The notes under the pieces are model-generated. The model was not told the DNA's origin. It saw only the letters and a list, made by a program, of their open reading frames with translations, and searched no databases. Below, piece by piece: positions 1-6,200 of a stretch of 7,955 bases of DNA; the stretch's first letter is position 1; every line of letters starts with the position of its first letter. The stretch lies in assembly GCA_963618495.1 (NCBI GenBank), contig CAVESF010000042.1, positions 1 to 7,955 of the forward strand. The letters are read 5' to 3'. Made by a program: the position numbers and the translations under genes. This stretch comes from Apopatosoma sp963618495. Its GTDB lineage: Bacteria > Bacillota > Clostridia > Oscillospirales > CAG-272.

Positions 1-2
1 AA

Positions 3-125
3 GAGAAGCGAAAGTTTGACGGATTTTATATTCCCGTTATTCCCGAAGCCGATTATCTTTCGGACAGGGATATACATGGCTGCAATTTTCAAGAATATCA
101 TAGAAAGGAATCTGAATATGAATAA
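3..125 (+). CDS. Possible C-terminal end of an upstream gene, partial at 5' end
   Basis: Frame 3 is open from the left edge to a TAA at 123-125, giving about 40 residues. The peptide is hydrophilic and rich in Asp, Glu and Tyr (for example DGFYIPVIPEADYLSDRDIH), which looks more like a real soluble protein tail than the two other forward frames: frame 2 stops at once and frame 1 gives an unconvincing hydrophobic stretch. I do not recognise the family. If real, its stop codon lies 8 bases inside the protease gene that starts at 118, the sort of overlap seen in translationally coupled operons. No terminator or clear promoter separates the two. The fragment is too short to be sure it is coding. 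Confidence 0.4.
   Translation, partial: EKRKFDGFYIPVIPEADYLSDRDIHGCNFQEYHRKESEYE
102..110 (+). promoter_or_regulatory. Ribosome binding site for the giant subtilase
   Basis: AGAAAGGAA contains the AAAGGA core of a Firmicute-type Shine-Dalgarno site (core at 104-109), 8 bases before the ATG at 118. It decides the start. The earlier in-frame ATG at 76 has a weaker AGGGATA upstream and would put about 14 extra residues in front of a typical signal peptide. Confidence 0.75.
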
Positions 126-201
126 GAAATTCACTAAATTACTGTGCTTTGTGCTCAGCATCATTATGCTGGCAGGCATAATGCCGCTCTCTGCCATGGC
201 A
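118..201 (+). other. Sec signal peptide of the subtilase (residues 1-28)
   Basis: The N-terminus has a basic n-region (MNKKFTK), a hydrophobic core from about Leu8 to Met22 (LLCFVLSIIMLAGIM) and a small-residue cleavage site. Signal peptidase I would most likely cut after Ala28 (SAMA, then EA). Cys10 lies early in the hydrophobic core and is not in a lipobox, so a lipoprotein is unlikely. The mature protein should be exported across the cytoplasmic membrane. Confidence 0.9.
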
Positions 202-3200
202 GAGGCTGTCGGCAGTATTGTCGGTGGCTATAAGTCGGGCGTAAGCTACCCGACAGGCGACAGCGACGGACTGATACTTGAATTTTCGGGTGCCGGTGCG
301 CTTGAGGTGTTTTACGCGGTGTACGGCGGCAGAAGGCTCGGCGGCAATATGCTGCTGGTGGACGGCTCGTATGACGAAGCCGTGCGTTATGAGAAAATGC
401 CGAATATCGAATCGGTCACATACAACTATACGCTGGAGGCGGCGGGATTTGCCGACGATTACGGCGCAGTACCGGACGACCCTGATATCGACACCGAGAA
501 GCGGACGGCAAATAAGATTCTCGTATATCCGAAGTTCTGGAGCTATATCGCGGGGCTCGGTGATGAGGCAGAGCTTGCCTCGCTCTATACCGTGCGGGTT
601 GCCGTACTGGATACGGGCATTGATGCGACGCATGAGGAGCTTGCAAGCCGCGTTGTCGCGGGCTATGATGCCATAAACGATGCGGCGATAGCAAAAGGAA
701 TAAATTCCGACTTCGGTATAGACGGTCACGGCACCAAGGTGGCGGGCATTATCGGCGCGGAAGCGAATAACGGAGTCGGCATTTCCGGCACGGCGGGAGT
801 CTTCCCCGTCGAGCTTGTTCCCGTGCGCGTTCTTGACGCAAACGGAAAGGGAAGGATTGCCGATGTTGTGCGCGGTATATACTGGGCGCTTGAGAACGGC
901 GCGGATATACTGAATATGTCCTTCGGAGCAAAGACAGGTTATTATCCGGCGGCTCTTGCCAAGGCGATAAGCGACGCGAAAAAGCAGAATGTGTTTTCAA
1001 TCTGCGCGGGCGGAAACGATTACAGCGCGGGAAGCACGGCTATATCGTCTCAGAATTACTATGGCTTCCATCCCGCAGACCTTCCGGACGCTTATCCCGT
1101 GTTTGCCGGAGACTATCTGAGCGCCAGAGTTTCAACTTATTCTTATAAAGCGAAGAGCGAAGACAAGCATGGTATTGATTATACGGGGTATGAGGGGCAG
1201 CTGTACACGACCGCGAATGGCGGCGGATACACCAAGTTTACGGGAACCTCGGCGTCCTGTGCGGCGATAACCGGCTATGCGGCGGCTATGTTTGCGCTGC
1301 TTGGCGGCAGAACCAATTCATTGGCCATAGATGCGGCAAAGAAAATGTTCGAAGCCGGTCACGGCGGAGCAAGCTCATATAGCCAGAATTATCACGTGTA
1401 TAATTTCAAGAGCATGACATATTATCTGGATGACGCAAAGGCTCTTTTCATCGAGGCAATCAAGGCAACCCGCGAGACGATACAGGGAACCGTGGAGTGC
1501 AAAAGCGTGCTGAAGGGTACCGCCGAGGTCACGGGCAGAATCACGATGGGCGCAGCTCTTGTCGCTGACGCCACGCTTGCGGCATACGACAGCGAGGGGA
1601 ATGTGCTCTGTACCTCTGAACCCGTTCTGAAAACGGAGACAGGGCAGACGGAATATACCTTCATGCTCGACACCTCCGCCTTTGAGGACGGAAATGTCAC
1701 GCTGAAGATTTTCTACCGCACGGCGGCGGAGAAAGAGGCGGAGACAGACGCAAAAACGGTCATCAATTTCTCGGAGTACACAGTGGCAGTCCGCAACAGC
1801 CTTGTCGTAGACAAAATGCAGATATACATGTACGATGCGGACGGCTACGCAATCTCCGCTTCCGTCAACGTTCTGGATCCGGAGACCGGAAAGTTTATTA
1901 CGAGTGTAGGAAGCTACTCTTCGTCGGGTATTACGGTAAGCAGGGCGCTTTTTGATCAGAACGGCGGAAAGCTGACTTTTGCATATGCCTTCGAAGGCAT
2001 GCTCTACCGTGCGACGACGGCATTTGTGCCGGAGCTTACACTGGGCGGCGAGGATACCGCGCAGAAGACCACACTGCGCTTCAGCGGCGACAGCGTAACG
2101 CTTGCGGGAGCGGAGGTCTATACCTATGCCGGCAACGAGTTCCGCAGATATGCCTGCATCGGTACGACTGAGGCAAACGGCGAGCTTACCGTTTGCCTGA
2201 CGGACGGCGAATACAGACTGATAGTCAAGGATGCGGAAAAGAACTATCTCCTGTCGGTAACCGCCGTTCAGGACGGAAGCAAAACGGAAATATCCTTTGC
2301 GGACGATATCAATGCGGCGCGTGAGATAACGGTTTCCGCCGCGACAAAGCTCGGAGAGGGCGACTATTATTCCGTTTCGCTCTCGGACAGCGAAATAATC
2401 TCTACATATGACGGCGTGTCTCTCGGCTGGCTCAAGCCGGAGAACAACAAGATATATCTTTCGCCGAAGGCACAGAACCTGTGCATCGGTATTTACGACT
2501 ATATTGCCGCGGATTCAACCAACAGCTACTATATGCGGTATTATCAGACGGCGCATGTTTTAAACGGCTTTGACGCGGCGACGACTGCCGAAATAGCCTT
2601 TGACCCGACGAAGATAATCACGCGTATGGAGCTGGGCACAAACACGCTGAAATACGGCGATGAAACTACGGTAAAAGTCGGCGCATATGATGACATGGGC
2701 AACAGAATATTCGGCGGATCAGTAATGCAATATACCGAGGCTTTCACGATCCCGAGCTATTCGGGCTTCAGCGGCAGCGCCGAGTATGGTATGGTCAGCT
2801 CGGACGGAGCATACTCCAGCAATGACAGCTGGGGACAGTTTGCGCCGACACAGGGCAAGCTCGGCACAAATTCCTCCCGCGCAGAGGCGCTTCCCGTCAA
2901 GGACGATACATATACCGTCAGCGCGATATACAAGCTGAATACGGCATATGCGATAAGCGGGAAAACCTGCGAGGGCTATCTTGAGTATGAGTTTATCGGC
3001 GCGAGCGAGACGGTACAGGTCACGCTCGGCAAAATTCTGAAGCTTACTCCTGTTCTGCCGGAAGGCGCCACTTCGGTCTATATTGATACGAACAGAATGC
3101 TTATCAAGGTGTGCCGCGACGGCAGATTTGAGAATGCAACCGTTCTTGCAACCGACTGGGCTACAGGCGTGGTCACGCTCTCCGGCGATGAGATGAATGA

Positions 3201-6200
3201 CGGCGATATCATTTATGCGCTTATCAGCGCAAGAGGCGGAAGCGGAAGTCAGGTATATATCTGTAGCTTCGCATACAGCTCTGCCGTGACGGAGCAGAGC
3301 CTGACGAAGCCCGATACCGAGTTCGGCAAGCTTAACGTGACGCTTGACGGAACAGAGATATATCAGTCCCTTGTCGGCTTCGATATCGGCGGCACTGTTC
3401 TCGGCGTTCTGTTGAGCAGCGGCACGGCTGTTCCTGTCGGAAGCTATATTGTCGGCGGCATCGAGAAAAATTATTCCGCCGCCACAACGCATGTTTTCAG
3501 CCGCCGTGCCGAGGTGACTGCCGATGGCACAACGGTCGCAATGACCTCGGAGGAATTCACAAAGCATGAGATGAATTTCACCGGAACGGGAGTGAACATA
3601 AATTTCGAGCCGCGTTATTTCGGCTATGCAATGGAACATCCCTATGACTCATATTACGGTCAGCCTTTCAACAGGACAAACCCCATCTATACGGACAATA
3701 CACTGACCGAGCTTTACGTTGCCCTTTCGGGCTCCTCTTACAGCGGCGGAATTGCCTGCAAGGTTCTGTTCCCGCTCGACAGCGAAACGGTAACGGTAGG
3801 CGCGCTTGCAATAGCTTCCTTTGAGGCAATGCCCGTGCAAAGCGAATATACGGCGGCGCAGGATGTGAAAATAGAGCTTGTTGCCACGGTCGCGGAGGGA
3901 CTGCGCATAACGGAGCTTTATTATGCCGAGCCTTCGGATCCCAAGGCAGGCACAGTGGGCAAGAAAATATATTATTATCCCACGATAAAATATCGCAAGG
4001 CGGGCGGCGACTGGACTGAAAAAACCTTCGCCGCCTGGACGGAAATAAACCTCGGCAAGCTCGCAACGGGCGACTACGAGGCGGTGGTCTCCGTTACCGG
4101 AGAAGAGGCATCGGCGCTCGGAGAAAACACTTCCTCGTTTGCTTTCACCGTGTCGGAGGCTCCTGTTTCACACTTTGTGAGATTGAATGCCGCCGCGGTC
4201 GCGGCAGATGACGTTACGCTGACCGTAAGCGGCACGGCAGGCGCGACCGTGACGGTGTCCTACACGACGCCGGGCGGCGCATCAAAGACGCTACATCCCG
4301 TTATGCTGCCAGAAAGCGGCATATACCGCCTGAGCATTCCGCTCACGGAATACGGCGAATATAAATTCACCGCGCTGTCAAAGAAGGACGGTGAAAGCGA
4401 CGTAACGGCTGAAGCTTCAGTGGAGAGCATATCCTCCGTTGTCGCGCCCTTGGAGAACTTCAGGGTGACGAGCGCAGAGAGCGGCAAGCTGAAGCTGACA
4501 TGGAACAAGCCGACAGGTGTAGCAAAGGTATGGCTTTACCGCGACGGAGAGGCGCTCGGCTATCTCACCTCCGATATATGCGAATATACCGACGAGAATG
4601 TCGGCGGCGACAGAATTTATACCTATACTGTCATAGCGGAAAACGCGGCTGGCGTTCGCAGTGACGCGGTGACGGCTGCGGGCAAGGCGGCGGCTGTTGC
4701 CGATACACAAAAGCCGACAGCTCCTGCGATCGTAACGGCAGAGGCGGACGGCACGACAATAGTCCTTAACTGGACGCGTTCGACAGATAACGTTCGCGTG
4801 GCAGGTTACCGCATATACCGCGATGGTGTGCTGATAAAGGACACCACGCGTCGCACCTTCACCGACGAAGGACTTGCACGCGGAACGGAATATTCCTATT
4901 ATATAACCTCATATGACGGCGCGGGCAACGAGTCCGACGCCAGCATGACGGCGAAATCAACCACCTCATCCACATGGAATATCGACAAGCTGACCGTTGC
5001 GCTTGATCGCAACCGCGACGGTGCGATTATCGGCACGACGATGGGCATTTCGGCTGTTGTCGGAGCGGGCGTGGACGGTGTTACGGCGACGATAGTCTAT
5101 ACAACACGCGACGACACGGCAACCGAGCAAACAACAACGCTCGACCTCGGCAATGCCGGCACGTCATGGTACGGCGTGTGGAATTTCAGCCGCGTTTACG
5201 AGATAAAATCCGTGAAGGTTGCCGCATATCTGGACGGCGCGACCATCGCGGAAAGGGCGGCGGAGGACTTCCCCTGCAGCTTTTCGTCAGGCGTTTCCGT
5301 CTCGGTGACGGTGAACAATGCGCCCTATGCAAAGCAGACGGTTGAAAAGCTCACGCTCGTTTTGAAAAACAGGACGACAGGCTCCGCATATGTTCTCCCC
5401 GTAAGTACGGAGAGCGAAACAGAGCTTTATACCTTCGAAAATCTTTCCGCGGGCATATATGGCTTCGATGTTCTGTATGACGGCAAGCCGATATACAGCG
5501 CAGGCAGCATATCGGTAGGAGTCGGCATAAACAAAGTGCTTGCGCCCGTGACGCTTGGCAATATCGTCCGCTTCAAAGCGCCGGACGGCATTGCGCTGTT
5601 CCTGCCGTGGTTCTGCAATGGCGGTCTGACCGACGACGGCTATCTGACCGACGCAAACGGCGACTCCGCATTTATGGTGACAGCAGACCGCATCACGGCA
5701 TACAGAGCAGGCTCTCAGTATGTCGGCTTCGGCGGAAAACTATATAATGTTCCCGAAACGTGCGGCATCACCATGGACGGCAGTCGCGAATACATTCTGC
5801 CCTCCGTCACTTCGTTTCCTGAAGTTGAAGCGACCGCAGTGAAGCTGAAAATGTCTGTGCCGAGCGGCAAGAGCCTTGCGGGACTGACGGTGAAGCTGAA
5901 AAACAGCTACGGCGAAACCGCTGTAATTCTTGACGCGAGCGGCGAGGCGACGGTTCCTATGATGCTTCCCGCAAGTGCTTACACAGAGGTTGCCGTTGAT
6001 ATGACCGAGCTTTACAGTGCGACGGGCGAGCTGACGGCAGTAGTAACGAAGCAGAGCCGTACATTCCTCCTCTCGGAAACAGCGGCTGCCGTTGAATATA
6101 CGCTTCAGGAAGCTGCGAGAGAAAACGTGCTCCTGAAATTCTCCTCCGAAGCGCCTCTTGAGGGCATTACGGTCACTCTTTCCGGCAAGGGCGACACCAA

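Noticed and set aside
16..42. TTGACG at 16-21 as a -35 box with TTATTC at 37-42 as a -10 box
   Set aside because: The spacer is only 15 bases and the -10 box is poor, and the region may be coding for the upstream gene. Not enough to call a promoter.
76..117. Earlier in-frame starts for the protease (ATG at 76, or a start left of the window, since frame 1 is open from base 1)
   Set aside because: They would put extra residues before a textbook signal peptide. The ATG at 118 has AGAAAGGAA at ideal spacing, and frame 3 looks more like coding sequence in this stretch.
139..729. A 196-codon minus-strand frame and a 132-codon plus-strand frame at 278-676
   Set aside because: Both overlap the signal peptide, propeptide and catalytic Asp region of the subtilase, have Arg/Cys-rich shadow composition, and show no recognisable domain.
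2719..3639. A 306-codon open frame on the minus strand
   Set aside because: It lies wholly within the protease gene. The peptide is rich in Arg, Cys, His and Ile without any domain pattern, as expected for the reverse shadow of a codon-biased gene. The plus-strand frame is intact with protein-like composition over the same bases.
5005..5040. A dockerin domain
   Set aside because: Only one half-loop is present, with no second DxNxDG copy nearby and no acidic residue at position 12.
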